Below, piece by piece: positions 42,699-51,627 of a stretch of 64,000 nt of DNA. This DNA is from CALEMW01 sp035447065 (GTDB lineage Bacteria; Krumholzibacteriota; Krumholzibacteriia; LZORAL124-64-63), in assembly GCA_035447065.1 (NCBI GenBank), contig DAOTGJ010000012.1, positions 1-64,000 of the forward strand, given 5' to 3'. A model generated the notes under the pieces. It made no database searches. It was given only the letters and a program-made list of their open reading frames with translations, and had not been told where the DNA came from. The number at the start of each line of letters is the position of its first letter. Within the stretch, counting starts at the first letter, position 1. Position numbers and translations under genes: made by a program.

Positions 42699-43223
42699 AT
42701 GGCCGACGAGAAGAAGGACGAGAAGAAGAAGGACAAGGGCGAAGGCGGCAAGGGCGGCCTGCTGGACAACAAGATCGTGCTGCTGGGGATCATCGTGGTG
42801 CTGCAGGCGGTCATGGCCGTGGGCATCATCCAGTTCGTCATCGGGCCCAAGCTCAACTCCCTGGCCCAGATCGCCGCCGAGCCGGCGGCCGTGGCCAGCC
42901 CGGATCCCGTGGAGGGCGAGGGCGTGCTGGTGGGCCTGGACGACATGACCGTGACCCTCAAGGGCCAGGGCCGACGCCAGAGCTACCTGAAGATCGCCAT
43001 CGACCTGGAGGTGGCCGATCAGCCCACCGCGGACCAGGTCACGTCGCGCATGCCCCAGCTCCGCGACATCGCCATCCTGGCCCTGAGCAGCAAGTCCAGC
43101 GAGGACCTGGCCAGCGTGGACGGCAAGGCGGCCCTCAAGGCCGAGCTGCACCGCAAGTTCAGCGACGTGCTGCCCGACGGCAAGCTCACGAGCGTGTACT
43201 TCTCCGACATGGTGGTCCAGTAG
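42699..43223 (+). CDS. fliL: Stator-associated protein FliL
   Basis: This 174-residue protein has a Lys/Glu-rich cytoplasmic start, one membrane helix (about 27-50) and a periplasmic stomatin-like domain (DDMTVTLKGQGRRQSYLKIAIDLEVAD; KAALKAELHRKFSDVLPDGKLTSVYFSDMVVQ) typical of FliL. It stabilises stators. Starts 1 nt after the motB stop. Confidence 0.94.
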   Translation: MADEKKDEKKKDKGEGGKGGLLDNKIVLLGIIVVLQAVMAVGIIQFVIGPKLNSLAQIAAEPAAVASPDPVEGEGVLVGLDDMTVTLKGQGRRQSYLKIAIDLEVADQPTADQVTSRMPQLRDIAILALSSKSSEDLASVDGKAALKAELHRKFSDVLPDGKLTSVYFSDMVVQ

Positions 43224-43245
43224 CGCCCGGCGCGGAAACGACGTC

Positions 43246-44280
43246 ATGACCGAGACCTCGACCGACACCAAGCCCGACCTGGACGCCCTGCTCGACGCCG
43301 AGCCCGACGAGTCCTCCGCCGCGGAGGAGCTCGCGGTCCCCGCCGACAGCCTGGCGGCCCAGCTGATCGATGAGAACCTCGGCACGCACCGCGGCTATCC
43401 CGTGCTGCCCTTCGACTTCCGTCGGCCCTACAACATCTCCAAGGCCTTCGAGAAGAACATGATGACCATCTGCGAGACCTTCGCCAAGGTCTCGTCGCTG
43501 AGCTTCACCAGCATGCTGCGGGCGAACGTGGCCGTCGAGCAGGAGCGGCTGCAGCTCACCACCTTCGGCGAGTTCCTCAAGAGCCTGCCGGAGCTGAGCT
43601 GCGTGGCCACCATGAGCCAGGCTCCCCTGAGCGGGCAGTCGCTGTTCCTGATGGACATCGGCATGAGCTTCACGGTGATGAAGCGGCTGCTGGGCGGTCC
43701 CATCGAGCCGGAGAACGACCACCGCAAGTTCACGGACATCGAGTTCGCGGTCACGCGGATCATCATGAACAGGTTCCTGGAAGCTTTCGGCCAGGGCCTG
43801 GAGAAGATCGTGCCGGTGGAGGGGGAGATCCACACCCTGGAGAACAGCCCCACCTACCTGGGCACCATGAGCAGCACCGAGGCGGTCATCCTGCTGCGCT
43901 TCACGATGACCGTGGACACCACCGAGGGCGAGCTCATCATCTGCATGCCCCTGACGGCCTTCGAGCCGGTCTGGGACCGCTTCTCGCCCGAGGAGGGCGT
44001 GGAGTACCGCAACGCCACCGACGTGCGCCGCGACCGGCTGCAGATGCTGGACAACCTGCAGGTGGCCGGCGCCGACGTGGTGGTGAACCTGGGCGAGCTC
44101 TGCATGACGATGGCCCAGGTCTTGCAGATCAAGGAAGGCGACCTCATCCCCCTGAACAAGCCCGTCGGCGACAAGCTGAAGGTGGAGGTGCAGGGGAAGA
44201 CCATGTTCCTGGGCAGTCCCGGCAAGGTCAACAACCGGCGGGCCCTGAAGATCACCGACCGTCTGCTGCGGGAGGACTGA
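43246..44280 (+). CDS. fliM: Switch protein FliM
   Basis: This 344-residue protein has an N-terminal DLDALLDAEP segment resembling the CheY-binding EIDALL motif. After a linker comes the CheC-like middle domain (SLSFTSMLRANVAVEQ; GGPIEPENDHRKFTDIEFAVTRIIMNRFLEAF) and a C-terminal SpoA domain (GELCMTMAQVLQIKEGDLIPLNKPVGDKLKVEVQGKTMFLGSPGKVNNRRALKI). It forms the C-ring and would receive CheY-P, though no che gene lies in this window. Confidence 0.96.
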   Translation: MTETSTDTKPDLDALLDAEPDESSAAEELAVPADSLAAQLIDENLGTHRGYPVLPFDFRRPYNISKAFEKNMMTICETFAKVSSLSFTSMLRANVAVEQERLQLTTFGEFLKSLPELSCVATMSQAPLSGQSLFLMDIGMSFTVMKRLLGGPIEPENDHRKFTDIEFAVTRIIMNRFLEAFGQGLEKIVPVEGEIHTLENSPTYLGTMSSTEAVILLRFTMTVDTTEGELIICMPLTAFEPVWDRFSPEEGVEYRNATDVRRDRLQMLDNLQVAGADVVVNLGELCMTMAQVLQIKEGDLIPLNKPVGDKLKVEVQGKTMFLGSPGKVNNRRALKITDRLLRED

Positions 44281-44281
44281 G

Positions 44282-44650
44282 ATGACCAGCGACACCCTGA
44301 GCCCCGAGATCCGCAACCAGGAGCTGGTGGACGGCGCCAAGAGCAGGCACAACGCCCCGCCGCCTCCCCTGGAGGAGGACCTGGGCGACGCCTCCAACCT
44401 GGGCGTGCTGCTGGACATCGACATGAAGGTGACCGTGGAGCTGGGCCGCACGCGCATGGCCGTGCGCGACATCCTGGACCTGGCCCCCGGCTCCGTGGTG
44501 GAGCTGGGCAAGCCCCCCAGCGAGCCCGTGGACCTGCTGGTCAACGGCGTGCTGACCGCCCGCGGCGAGGTGGTGGTGGTGGACGATCACTTCGCCATCC
44601 GCATCACCAAGCTCCTGCGGCGCGGCGAGCAGATCAAGGGCCTGGTCTGA
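44282..44650 (+). CDS. fliN: Switch protein FliN
   Basis: This 122-residue protein has the SpoA/FliN domain: LGVLLDIDMKVTVELGRTRMAVRDILDLAPGSVVELGKPPSEPVDLLVNG and VVVDDHFAIRITKLL. It forms the base of the C-ring with FliM. It begins 1 nt after fliM. Confidence 0.96.
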   Translation: MTSDTLSPEIRNQELVDGAKSRHNAPPPPLEEDLGDASNLGVLLDIDMKVTVELGRTRMAVRDILDLAPGSVVELGKPPSEPVDLLVNGVLTARGEVVVVDDHFAIRITKLLRRGEQIKGLV

Positions 44651-44651
44651 G

Positions 44652-45005
44652 ATGACCCCCGTGGCCTTCCTGGCGGCCTGGAGCGACCCCGCCGGCACCT
44701 CCTGGTGGCAGATCCTGGGGGCGTTCCTGGCCGTGGCGGCCCTGCTGCTGCTGACCCTGCGCCTGCTGGGACGCTGGCAGGCCGCGCGCCTGCCCGGCGA
44801 CGTGCGGGTGCTGAGCGTGGCCTCCCTGGGGCCCAAGCGGGCCCTGGAGACCCTGCGCTTCGGCCAGGAGGTGCTCACCTTCTACCGCAGCGAAGGGTCC
44901 ATGGTGCTGCTGGAGCGCCGCCCCCTGGACCCCGCCGACGCGCCTCCGGCCGACGGCGGCCTGCTGGGCCGCCTGGGCGCCCGTCTGCGCCCGTCGGCTG
45001 ACTGA
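44652..45005 (+). CDS. fliO: FliO-like export-gate assembly protein
   Basis: This 117-residue protein has one N-terminal membrane helix (about 17-40) and a small cytoplasmic domain (VRVLSVASLGPKRALETLRFGQEVLTFYRSEGSMVLLERRP), the FliO pattern. FliO helps form the FliP ring. Position before fliP fits, although a sigma-54 promoter separates them. Confidence 0.85.
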   Translation: MTPVAFLAAWSDPAGTSWWQILGAFLAVAALLLLTLRLLGRWQAARLPGDVRVLSVASLGPKRALETLRFGQEVLTFYRSEGSMVLLERRPLDPADAPPADGGLLGRLGARLRPSAD

Positions 45006-45096
45006 CTTCCGACCGCCCCCGGCCCCCTTTCCGCCACGATCCCGCCGCGGAACCCCCTCCAGACCCCTCCAATCGCCCCGCCGCGCCTGCGCGCGC

Positions 45097-45111
45097 TGGC
45101 ACGCCCGTTGC
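45097..45111 (+). promoter_or_regulatory. Sigma-54 promoter of the fliP-Q-R-flhBAF operon
   Basis: TGGCACG-CCCG-TTGC is an exact -24/-12 match, 44 nt before fliP, in the 149-bp gap after fliO. Confidence 0.88.
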
Positions 45112-45154
45112 CTACCGCTTCCGGAACCACGATCCCGAACCGGAGGCGACCCCG

Positions 45155-45922
45155 TTGCGAGCCCTGCTCCCCATCGTCCTGCTGACCCTGCTGCTGACCG
45201 CCGCCGCGGCCCCGGCCCAGACGCCGGCGTCGCCGCCCGTAGGCGTACCGGGCACGAACATCAGCCTCACGCTGGGCGGGGAGGACGGCGGCGCGCGCCT
45301 GGACACGGCGGTGGAGATCGTCCTGCTGATGACGCTGCTGTCGCTGGCGCCGGCGCTGCTGATCCTGCTGACCAGCTTCACGCGGATCATCATCGTGCTG
45401 GGCTTCCTGCGGCAGGCCATGGGCACCAACCAGATGCCCAGCAACCAGATCCTCATCGGCCTGGCCCTGTTCCTGACCTTCGTGATCATGGGGCCGGTCT
45501 TCCAGCGCATCAACGACGAGGCCCTGCAGCCCTACCTGGCCGAGGAGATCGGCCAGAAGGAGGCCTTCGACGCGGCCGCGGCGCCGCTCAAGGGCTTCAT
45601 GCTGGACCAGGTGCGCGAGAAGGACGTGGCCCTCTTCCTGGAGCTGACCGGCCGCGACGCGCCGGAGACGCCGGAGGAGCTGCCCCTGCTCATCGTGATC
45701 CCCAGCTTCGTGATCGGCGAGCTGAAGATGGCCTTCCAGATCGGCTTCGTGCTGTTCCTGCCGTTCCTGATCATCGACATGGTGGTGGCCTCGGTCCTCA
45801 TGTCCATGGGCATGATGATGCTGCCGCCGGTGCTCATCTCCCTGCCGTTCAAGGTGCTGCTCTTCGTGCTGGTGGACGGCTGGTACCTCATCGTGCGCTC
45901 CCTGGTGAGCGCGTTCCAGTAG
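45155..45922 (+). CDS. fliP: Export-gate protein FliP
   Basis: This 255-residue protein starts at TTG after CGGAGGCG. It has a signal peptide, then the FliP core (LLTSFTRIIIVLGFLRQAMGTNQMPSNQILIGLALFLTFVIM; ELPLLIVIPSFVIGELKMAFQIGFVLFLPFLIIDMVVASVLMSMGM) with four membrane segments. Five FliP subunits form the base of the secretion channel. Confidence 0.97.
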   Translation: MRALLPIVLLTLLLTAAAAPAQTPASPPVGVPGTNISLTLGGEDGGARLDTAVEIVLLMTLLSLAPALLILLTSFTRIIIVLGFLRQAMGTNQMPSNQILIGLALFLTFVIMGPVFQRINDEALQPYLAEEIGQKEAFDAAAAPLKGFMLDQVREKDVALFLELTGRDAPETPEELPLLIVIPSFVIGELKMAFQIGFVLFLPFLIIDMVVASVLMSMGMMMLPPVLISLPFKVLLFVLVDGWYLIVRSLVSAFQ

Positions 45923-45931
45923 GAGGACGCC

Positions 45932-46195
45932 GTGACGCCCGAATCCGTCATCACGCTGGGGCAGGAGGCCATGAAGGTCACGCTGCTGGTGGCCGGGCCC
46001 ATGCTGGCCGGGGGCATGATCGTGGGCCTGCTGATCAGCATCTTCCAGGCGGCCACGCACATCAACGAGATGACCATGACCTTCGTGCCCAAGATCATCA
46101 CGGTCTTCGTGGTGATGGTGCTCTCGCTGCCCTGGATCATCAACCAGCTCACCAGCTTCACGGTGGGCATCTTCGACCGCATCGCGGCCATGTGA
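45932..46195 (+). CDS. fliQ: Export-gate protein FliQ
   Basis: This 87-residue protein has two membrane helices (LLVAGPMLAGGMIVGLLISIFQAATHINEMTMTFVPKI; VFVVMVLSLPWIINQLTSF), the standard FliQ sequence and size. GTG start after GTAGGAGGACGCC, 9 nt after fliP. Confidence 0.97.
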   Translation: MTPESVITLGQEAMKVTLLVAGPMLAGGMIVGLLISIFQAATHINEMTMTFVPKIITVFVVMVLSLPWIINQLTSFTVGIFDRIAAM

Positions 46196-46205
46196 GGGGC
46201 GCGGC

Positions 46206-46991
46206 GTGCCGGTGGTCTACGACGCCTCCTTCCTGGTCATCGCCTTCCTGCTGACGGTGCGCCTGGCCGTGGTGGCGGCGCTGCTGCCGCTGATCTCGGG
46301 CCGCACGGTGCCGGTGCTCTGGCGCCTGGCCCTGGCGGCCGTGGTGGCGGCGGCCTGCACCCCCGCCGTGGTGGCCGAGACCCCGTCGCTGCCCGAGGTC
46401 CTGACCTGGCAGGTCCTGGCGCGCGAGGCCTTCACCGGCGCGCTGGTGGGCGTGACCCTGAGCTTCGCGGTGGGGATCCCCTTCGCGGCGGTGCGTTTCG
46501 CGGGCCAGCTCATCGGCGTGCAGATCGGCTTCTCCATGGTGAACACCATCGATCCCCAGGGCGGCGCCCAGGTCACGGTGCTGGCCCAGCTCTACTACCT
46601 GCTGGCGGTGCTGCTGTTCTTCGCCTTCGACCTGCACCACGTGCTGGTGGGCGTGCTGGTGCAGAGCGCGCGGGTGGCGCCGCTGTTCGGGAGCGTGGAC
46701 GGCCGCGCGGCCTCGTGGCTGCTGGTGGAGGAGTTCGGCGAGTTCTTCAGGCTGGGCCTGATCCTGGCCACGCCCACGGTGCTGGTGCTGCTGCTGGTGA
46801 GCGCCTCCATGGGCTTCGTGGTCAAGACGGTGCCGCAGATCAACATCCTGGTGGTGGGCTTCCCCATCCAGATCGCCGTGGGCCTGGCCGTGATCGGCCT
46901 TTCGCTGGTGTTCTTCGGCCGGGTGCTGTCCGGCCTGTTCCTGGGCATGGAGGAGCAGCTGGGGCGCGTGCTCGCGGCCCTGAGCGTCTGA
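46206..46991 (+). CDS. fliR: Export-gate protein FliR
   Basis: This 261-residue protein has six or so membrane segments and FliR motifs (REAFTGALVGVTLSFAVGIPFAAVRFAGQLIGVQIGFSM; VLLLLVSASMGFVVKTVPQINILVVGFPIQIAVGLAVI). GTG start. It completes the FliP5Q4R1 gate with FlhB. Confidence 0.96.
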   Translation: MPVVYDASFLVIAFLLTVRLAVVAALLPLISGRTVPVLWRLALAAVVAAACTPAVVAETPSLPEVLTWQVLAREAFTGALVGVTLSFAVGIPFAAVRFAGQLIGVQIGFSMVNTIDPQGGAQVTVLAQLYYLLAVLLFFAFDLHHVLVGVLVQSARVAPLFGSVDGRAASWLLVEEFGEFFRLGLILATPTVLVLLLVSASMGFVVKTVPQINILVVGFPIQIAVGLAVIGLSLVFFGRVLSGLFLGMEEQLGRVLAALSV

Positions 46992-47033
46992 ACCGAAGGG
47001 CCGAGGAGGCCCGATCGCACGAGGAGGTGAGCC

Positions 47034-48095
47034 ATGGCCGACGGTCCCGCCGGAGAACGCACGGAATCCGCGACACCCAAACGACGGGAAAAGGCCCTCG
47101 AGGAGGGCCAGGTGGCCATGAGCCAGGAGGTCAACTCCGCGCTCGTGCTGGCGCTCGCCTTCTCGCTGCTGTTCGTCTTCGCCGGCACCATGGCCACGCT
47201 GCTCAACCGCAACGCCCGCTACCTGTTCAGCCAGGCCCACCTGCTGCTGCTGGACGACCCCTGGGCCCTGGTGGCCATCGCCAAGGCCAACTTCACCCTC
47301 ATCCTGACCACCCTGGCGCCGCTGATGGGCGTGGTCATGGTGGCCGGCCTGGCGGCCAACCTGCTGCAGGTGGGCTGGCACGTGAACCTGTCGGCCCTGG
47401 CCTTCCGCTGGCAGAACATCGATCCCCTGAACGGGGCCAAGCAGATCTTCTCCAAGCGCACCTCCTTCGAGCTGCTCAAGAACGTGCTCAAGCTGGCCAT
47501 CATCGGCGGCATGGCCTGGTGGACGGTCTCCGGCATGATCGGCCAGATCTCTGGCACCGCGCTGCTGTCCCTGGCCGGTGTGCAGGCGGTGGGGAAGGCC
47601 GCCATGGCCAAGCTGGTCTACCGCATGGTGGCCCTGCTGGCCGTGCTCGCGGTGGTGGACTGGACCTTCCAGCGCCACGAGCACGAGGAGCGCCTGAAGA
47701 TGAGCAAGCAGGAGGTGAAGGAGGAGGCCAAGGACATGGAGGGCGATCCCCAGGTGCGGGCCAGGATGCGCGCCATCCGCCTGGAGACCATGCGCAAGCG
47801 CATGATGGCCGACGTGCCCAAGGCCGACGTGGTGGTCACCAACCCCACCCACTTCGCGGTGGCCCTGAAGTACATGCCCGGCGATCCGGCCCCCAAGGTG
47901 GTGGCCAAGGGCGCCGACGAGGTGGCCCGCAAGATCAAGGAGATCGCCCGCAACGCCCGCGTCCCGGTGCTGGAGAACAAGCCGCTGGCACGGGCCCTGC
48001 ATAAGTCCGTGGACGTGGGATCCTTCATCCCCGACGAACTCTACCAGGCCGTGGCCGAGGTCCTGGCCTACGTCTACCGCCTGAAGAACGCGTGA
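47034..48095 (+). CDS. flhB: Export-specificity switch protein FlhB
   Basis: This 353-residue protein starts MADGPAGERTESATPKRREKALEEGQVAMSQEVN. It has four membrane segments and a cytoplasmic domain with the self-cleaving NPTH motif (Asn270-His273, in VVVTNPTHFAVALKY). It changes substrate class from hook to filament proteins when FliK signals. GAGGAGGTGAGCC precedes the ATG. Confidence 0.97.
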   Translation: MADGPAGERTESATPKRREKALEEGQVAMSQEVNSALVLALAFSLLFVFAGTMATLLNRNARYLFSQAHLLLLDDPWALVAIAKANFTLILTTLAPLMGVVMVAGLAANLLQVGWHVNLSALAFRWQNIDPLNGAKQIFSKRTSFELLKNVLKLAIIGGMAWWTVSGMIGQISGTALLSLAGVQAVGKAAMAKLVYRMVALLAVLAVVDWTFQRHEHEERLKMSKQEVKEEAKDMEGDPQVRARMRAIRLETMRKRMMADVPKADVVVTNPTHFAVALKYMPGDPAPKVVAKGADEVARKIKEIARNARVPVLENKPLARALHKSVDVGSFIPDELYQAVAEVLAYVYRLKNA

Positions 48096-48108
48096 TCCCG
48101 GAGGCCCC

Positions 48109-50208
48109 GTGAGCGAGACGACCGGCATCGACCGCGACATGGTCCTGGCCAACAGCAACGTGATGAGCGCCCTGGCGGTCGTCGCGGTGATCGGCCTGAT
48201 GATCATGCCCATCGCCCCGGTGGCCCTGGACCTGCTGATCACGTTCAACATCGCCTTCGCGGTGGTCATCCTGCTGGTGGCGCTCTATCTGAAGCAGCCG
48301 CTGCAGTTCTCCAGCTTCCCCTCGCTGCTGCTCATGGTCACGCTGTTCCGCCTCTCGCTGAACGTGGCCTCCACGCGCCTGATCCTGGGCCGGGGCGAGG
48401 CGGGCAAGGTCATCGGCAGCTTCGGCGACTTCGTCATCGGCGGGAACTACGTCATCGGCGTGATCGTCTTCGCGATCCTGATGATCGTGCAGTTCCTGGT
48501 CATCACCAAGGGCTCGGGGCGCATCGCCGAGGTGGCGGCGCGCTTCACCCTGGACGCCATGCCGGGCAAGCAGATGGCCATCGACGCCGACCTGGGCGCG
48601 GGCCTGATCACCGAGCGCGAGGCCCGCAGGCGGCGCCGCGAGATCAGCGGCGAGGCCGAGTTCTTCGGCGCCATGGACGGCGCCAGCAAGTTCGTGCGCG
48701 GCGACGCCATCGCCGGCATCATCATCACGCTGATCAACATCGTGGCCGGCTTCATCATCGGCATGGTCCAGATGGACCTGTCGGCGGGGGAGGCCATGCG
48801 CCGCTTCACCGTGCTGACGGTGGGCGACGGCCTGGTCAGCCAGATCCCCGCGCTGCTGATCAGCACCGCCGCGGGCATGGTGGTCACGCGCCAGAGCGGC
48901 GCCATGAACCTGGGGCAGACCCTCAGCATCCAGCTCTTCCGCCAGCCCAAGGCCATCTACCTGGCCAGCGGCACGCTGGTCGTCTTCGGCCTCATCCCCG
49001 GCCTGCCCACGCTGCCGTTCCTGACGCTGGGCGCGGGCTTCGCGCTGGTGGGCCGCCTGATGGCAGGCCGCGTGCAGGCGGCCGAGGAGGCGGAGCTCGC
49101 CGAGGTGACCGCCCAGGACGAGGCCGCGGCGGAGCCGGCCCCCTCGCCCGGCCACGATCTCTACGTGACCGACACCCTGGAGCTGGAGCTGGGCTACGGC
49201 CTGCTGCCCCTGGTGGACGAGAAGCGCAACGGCGACCTGCTCCAGCGCATCAGCAAGATCCGTCGGCAGATCGGCACCGAGCTGGGCATGGTGGTGCACC
49301 CGGTGCGCGTGCGCGACAACCTGCAGCTGGGCCAGAACCAGTACGCCATCAAGCTCAAGGGCGTGGAGATCGCGCGGGCGGAGCTGCGCGTGGACCGCCT
49401 GCTGGCCATGAACGCCTCGGGCAGCGACGCCAGCTTCGGCGGGCAGCCCACGGTGGAGCCGGCCTTCCAGCTGCCGGCCCTGTGGATCGATCCCGGCATG
49501 CGCAGCGCCGCGGAGCTCGAGGGCTTCACGGTGGTGGAGCCGTCGGCGGTCCTGACCACCCATCTCTCGGAGATCGTGCGCGCCCACGCCGACGAGCTGC
49601 TCACCCGCCAGGACGTGAAGGACCTCTGCGAGACCGTGCGCGAGTTCGCGCCGGCGCTCATCGAGGACCTCGTACCGGACCGCGTGCCCGTGAACACCCT
49701 GCACAACGTGCTGCGCGCGCTGCTGCACGAACGCATCCCCATCAAGGACATCGTCACCATCCTGGAGACCCTGGCCAACCACACGGGCCAGGGGACCGAC
49801 GCCCAGGTGGAGCGCGTGCGCGAGGCGCTGCGCCGCACCATCAGCAGCCTGTACCTGGAGCCCGACGGCCACCTGCACGTGATCTCGCTGCACCCCCATA
49901 CCGAGCAGGCCCTGGTGCGCGCGGTGAGGGAGTCCGAGTCCGCCGGCATGGTGGCCATGGATCCGGCCTTCACCCAGCGGTTCCTCGAGAGGCTGGAGCA
50001 GGCCCTGCAGGCGGCCTACCGCCGCGGCACGCCGCCGGTCCTGCTGGTGCCCACGCCCCTGCGCCTCTTCGTCAAACGTTTGGTGGAGCCCACCTTCGGC
50101 GCCCTCGCGGTGCTGGGCTACACGGAGATCACCCCCCAGACCAAGATCAAGTCGGCCGGAACGGTGGCCGTGAAGGAAGGGACCCATGTCCACGAAGCCA
50201 CAGCATGA
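48109..50208 (+). CDS. flhA: Export-gate protein FlhA
   Basis: This 699-residue protein starts at GTG. The N-terminal half has eight membrane segments and the FHIPEP-like region (FSSFPSLLLMVTLFRLSLNVASTRLILG; RFTLDAMPGKQMAIDADLGAGLI). The C-terminal cytoplasmic ring domain (LELGYGLLPLVDEKRNGDLLQRI; PDRVPVNTLHNVLRALLHERIPIKDI) binds export chaperones. It overlaps flhF by 23 nt. Confidence 0.97.
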   Translation: MSETTGIDRDMVLANSNVMSALAVVAVIGLMIMPIAPVALDLLITFNIAFAVVILLVALYLKQPLQFSSFPSLLLMVTLFRLSLNVASTRLILGRGEAGKVIGSFGDFVIGGNYVIGVIVFAILMIVQFLVITKGSGRIAEVAARFTLDAMPGKQMAIDADLGAGLITEREARRRRREISGEAEFFGAMDGASKFVRGDAIAGIIITLINIVAGFIIGMVQMDLSAGEAMRRFTVLTVGDGLVSQIPALLISTAAGMVVTRQSGAMNLGQTLSIQLFRQPKAIYLASGTLVVFGLIPGLPTLPFLTLGAGFALVGRLMAGRVQAAEEAELAEVTAQDEAAAEPAPSPGHDLYVTDTLELELGYGLLPLVDEKRNGDLLQRISKIRRQIGTELGMVVHPVRVRDNLQLGQNQYAIKLKGVEIARAELRVDRLLAMNASGSDASFGGQPTVEPAFQLPALWIDPGMRSAAELEGFTVVEPSAVLTTHLSEIVRAHADELLTRQDVKDLCETVREFAPALIEDLVPDRVPVNTLHNVLRALLHERIPIKDIVTILETLANHTGQGTDAQVERVREALRRTISSLYLEPDGHLHVISLHPHTEQALVRAVRESESAGMVAMDPAFTQRFLERLEQALQAAYRRGTPPVLLVPTPLRLFVKRLVEPTFGALAVLGYTEITPQTKIKSAGTVAVKEGTHVHEATA

Positions 50209-51298
50209 CCCCACCATCGCCGTGGTGCGCGGGGCCACCGTCGCGGAGGCCCTGGCCAACGTGAAGAAGCTCTACGGGCCCCAGGCCGCCGTGGTGCGCA
50301 GCCGCGAGGTGCGCGAGCGCAGCGCCGACGACCTGGGCGAGTCGCGCAGCGTGGAGGTGCTGGTGGCCCTGGACGGAGGCGCCGCGCTGAAGGCGCAGAC
50401 CCCTGCGCGTCCGGCGGCCTCGGTGCTGGAGCGGCTGGAGAGCGAGCTGGCGCGGGTGGAGTCCCTCACCGCGGCGGTGCGCGCCTCCCGCGAGATCCCC
50501 GCGGATCCCGATCAGAAGCTCCTGGACGCCTACCCCCTGGGCGCCGCCCTGCTGCGCGCCGGCGTGGGGCGTCCCGCCGCCGTGCACCTGGCCCGGCTCT
50601 GGGCCGCGGAGTCCGCCGGCCGCGCCGACGCCGATCCGCAGCGCTCCCTGGCGGCCCAGGTGCGTACGAGCCGCGCCCACTGGGGCACGCTGGGCGGCTG
50701 CCACGTCTTCCTGGGCGAGGCCGGCTGCGGCAAGACCACCCTGGTGGAGGCCGTGGCCGCGCGGCTGCAGCGCGAGGGCCAGAAGGTGCTGATCCTGGCC
50801 GTGGCGCCGGAGCACGGCGGCGTGATCCGCCGCCTGCAGGAGCGCACCCGCGATCTGGGCGTGGACGGCGCCGTGCTGCGACGCGCCGACCAGCTGGAAC
50901 GGGCCGGCGCGAGCCTGCGCTCCTACGACGCCGTGCTCATCGACACGCCGCCGGTGGACGGCGCCGCCATGGCCGATCCCCATCTGCAGCGGGCCCTGGC
51001 CGAGAACGAGCGCTTCCACCGCCACCTGGTGCAGCCCCTGGACGCCGACGCCGCCGGCGACGCGCGCCAGTGGCGCCACGCCCGCACCTGGAACTGCGAC
51101 TGGATCGCCCTGTCGCGCCAGGACCTGGCCCCGCGTCCGGGGCGGGCCCTGGAGCTGGCCATGGCCGCGCCGCATCCGCTGTCGCTGGCGTCGCGCCGGC
51201 AGGGCGGGGAGCTGCGCGTGGAGATCGCCGACGCCGAACGTCTCGTGGCGGACCTGCTGGGCCGCAGCGCACCCCAGGCCCGGATGATGGAGGTCTGA
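50186..51298 (+). CDS. flhF: Divergent FlhF-like SRP-type GTPase
   Basis: This 370-residue protein follows flhA as flhF does. The N-terminus (AVVRGATVAEALANVKKLYGPQAAVV) is the FlhF type. A P-loop GEAGCGKTT (177-185) is intact. The G3 position reads YDAVLIDTPPVDG rather than DTAGR, and the G4 TKxD is replaced by a SRQDL-like sequence, so GTP binding or hydrolysis may be altered. FlhF normally sets flagellum number and place with FlhG, which is not found downstream. Confidence 0.83.
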   Translation: MSTKPQHDPTIAVVRGATVAEALANVKKLYGPQAAVVRSREVRERSADDLGESRSVEVLVALDGGAALKAQTPARPAASVLERLESELARVESLTAAVRASREIPADPDQKLLDAYPLGAALLRAGVGRPAAVHLARLWAAESAGRADADPQRSLAAQVRTSRAHWGTLGGCHVFLGEAGCGKTTLVEAVAARLQREGQKVLILAVAPEHGGVIRRLQERTRDLGVDGAVLRRADQLERAGASLRSYDAVLIDTPPVDGAAMADPHLQRALAENERFHRHLVQPLDADAAGDARQWRHARTWNCDWIALSRQDLAPRPGRALELAMAAPHPLSLASRRQGGELRVEIADAERLVADLLGRSAPQARMMEV

Positions 51299-51302
51299 AG
51301 CC

Positions 51303-51554
51303 GTGAGCAAGCTGGTGAGCACCGTGGCCATGACCGCCGCCTTCACGGCCGTGCTGGTCTCCCTCTGGCAGGACTACGGCCCCCTGGTGGCCATGAAGCG
51401 CGCCGCCCTGGCCTACTTCGCGTTCTACGTGGTGGGCGCCGCGCTCATGCTCGTGTTCCGCACGGGCATCGAGGACGAATGGAAGCTCGCGGAGCAGCGC
51501 CGCCGCGAGCAGGAGAAGCTCAAGCGTGACCAGGAGCTGCAGGGCCATTCCTGA
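51303..51554 (+). CDS. Small two-helix membrane protein between flhF and fliA
   Basis: This 83-residue protein starts at GTG. It has two hydrophobic helices (about 5-22 and 33-52) and a charged, helical C-terminus (EDEWKLAEQRRREQEKLKRDQ). It lies in the slot usually taken by flhG, but has no ATPase motif and is far too short to be FlhG. No family is recognised. Confidence 0.65.
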   Translation: MSKLVSTVAMTAAFTAVLVSLWQDYGPLVAMKRAALAYFAFYVVGAALMLVFRTGIEDEWKLAEQRRREQEKLKRDQELQGHS

Positions 51555-51561
51555 ACCGTGA

Positions 51562-51576
51562 TGGCACGGATGCTGC
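51562..51576 (+). promoter_or_regulatory. Sigma-54 promoter of fliA
   Basis: TGGCACG-GATG-CTGC differs from the consensus in one base of the -12 half and keeps GG/GC spacing. It is 52 nt before fliA, placing FliA below the sigma-54 level. Confidence 0.65.
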
Positions 51577-51627
51577 TGAGTCCCGTCTGATCCCGAGACC
51601 CGACCCGAGACAAGGAACGGAACCCCA

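Noticed and set aside
38030..42961. Very long open frame on the minus strand (over 1,600 codons) and similar long antisense frames throughout.
   Set aside because: They mirror real flagellar genes on plus. High GC removes stop codons in other frames; translations are His/Gly/Arg-rich with no domain or ribosome site.
51303..51554. Considered as a truncated flhG.
   Set aside because: No P-loop or MinD motif, two membrane helices, and a clean start and stop; it is a different small protein.
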